DNA of 64,000 nucleotides from Aedes albopictus (lineage: Eukaryota > Arthropoda > Insecta > Diptera > Culicidae). Shown here in pieces: positions 63,358 to 64,000 of the stretch. The DNA lies in NCBI RefSeq assembly GCF_035046485.1, contig NC_085138.1, positions 16,495,329 through 16,559,328 of the forward strand, written 5' to 3'. Under the pieces are notes generated by a model that saw nothing but the letters and a program-made list of their open reading frames with translations, was not told the origin of the DNA and ran no database searches. Made by a program: the position numbers and the translations under genes. The first letter of the stretch is position 1. Every line of letters begins with the position of its first letter.

Positions 63358-63847
63358 GGGTGCCTGTACCAGTTATCGCACCACCTGAGAAAAACTATTT
63401 CTACAAAAATAAGAAGAAGACCGACGAATGTAAACAATAAGTCAAATGAATGATTAGTTTTCATACTTTACAGGAAAAATATAAAAACGGAGCCAAAACT
63501 ACTTTTAGTATTTATTACGGCGTGTGCCAATGATAGGAACCCTGTACCAGTTATGGACACATTTGTTAATTTGGGTTCCACTTCGCACTATTTACATGCA
63601 TTCCTTACGGGATTTGCCATAACTGGTACACTATGGCGAAATAGGGTGCAAGGAGGCCGAAAAGTTAAGGAAAATGATTCATTTCTACCATAATTTGAGC
63701 AAATTGTGAAGTTTGAATGATTGCAATCATCTTTTGTGATCGTGATCAGTTGTTAACGAAATTTTTCTTGTTGATTTGTATCTTTAAAGGATGAAAATCA
63801 ACTATGGCGAATTTGAGGTACTATAGCCATAACTGGTACACTGAGCC
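63358..63847 (-). repeat. Dispersed repeat family 'GTACCAGTTATGG', copy C (full length)
   Basis: 490 bp, inverted relative to 12452-12940 and collinear with it from end to end: GGGTGCCTGTACCAGTTAT at the left, CTATGGCGAAATAGGGTGCA in the middle, CATAACTGGTACACTGAGCC at the right. Confidence 0.8.
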
Positions 63848-64000
63848 TAGTACAAATATGTTAGCCTATCACAGCAACATGAAATGACAAGTTCAGTAAT
63901 TCATGTAATGATTTACAAAAATCTATAACTTCCTGAACCTAGGTTGAACCTGGCGATTACAGCAACTAGCACAATGCAGAACCCGATTATGTTTTGCTTG
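63848..64000. other. Window end, nothing recognised
   Basis: AT-rich sequence running to the window edge. Confidence 0.3.

Overview
The window reads as nuclear DNA of a culicine mosquito, most likely Aedes. It is AT-rich and very repeat-dense, carries one single-exon long-wavelength opsin, and is packed with tRNA-derived SINEs, R1-type and other non-LTR retrotransposons, palindromic MITEs and long degenerate arrays of the kind seen in Aedes genomes. No bacterial-style operons, CRISPR arrays or functional RNA genes are apparent. Nothing here could be searched against a database, so family names rest on protein motifs, terminal repeats and target-site duplications (TSDs) read by eye.

Host genes. 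The one clear complete host gene is the opsin at 8296-9420 (+), 374 aa without an intron. Its promoter has a TATA box (8107-8114) preceded by a match to the rhodopsin core sequence I (8077-8087). A second probable host gene is represented by one coding exon on the minus strand (60305-60551), with a start codon, a hydrophobic signal-like segment and a GTAAGTG splice donor. Its CpG-rich leader lies at about 60552-61600 and the rest of the gene would lie to the left, beyond or between repeats.

Layout. 1-922 is a decayed R1-type LINE. 2061-2418 is a foldback MITE. 3136-5130 is a degenerate periodic array holding a small MITE. 5163-5460 is a SINE with TSD. 8077-9420 is the opsin. 10771-15470 is a long periodic array interrupted by a solo LTR (10864-11899) and a 489-bp dispersed repeat (12452-12940). 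15470-16695 is a SINE split by a TIR element. 17238-21085 holds LINE debris, mainly decayed R1 copies hit by SINEs and a MITE. 23318-23747 is a SINE split by a MITE. 25291-27045 holds a SINE and then a 1.05-kb inverted repeat with two tRNA-like sequences. 27046-34080 alternates G/C-rich periodic arrays, A/T periodic arrays and nested MITEs. 34081-42847 is mostly low-annotation DNA with MITEs, including a hAT-like one with an 8-bp TSD. 42848-43662 is a Penelope-like insertion with a candidate hammerhead ribozyme. 48098-53021 is a LINE remnant broken by a 2.8-kb LTR element and a TA-flanked MITE. 53666-59173 is a full-length, apparently intact R1-clade LINE with both ORFs, poly(A) tail and a 12-bp TSD. 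60305 onward holds the host exon, another LINE remnant and another dispersed repeat copy.

The most unusual signals are (i) an array of eight short hairpins with a nearly constant loop and changing, mostly compensated stems inside the LTR element at 50478-50729; (ii) the candidate hammerhead ribozyme of the Penelope-like element; (iii) the tRNA-bearing inverted repeat flanked by a direct repeat; and (iv) the absence of any AUG at the start of the R1 ORF2, where a GTG context is shared by two diverged copies.
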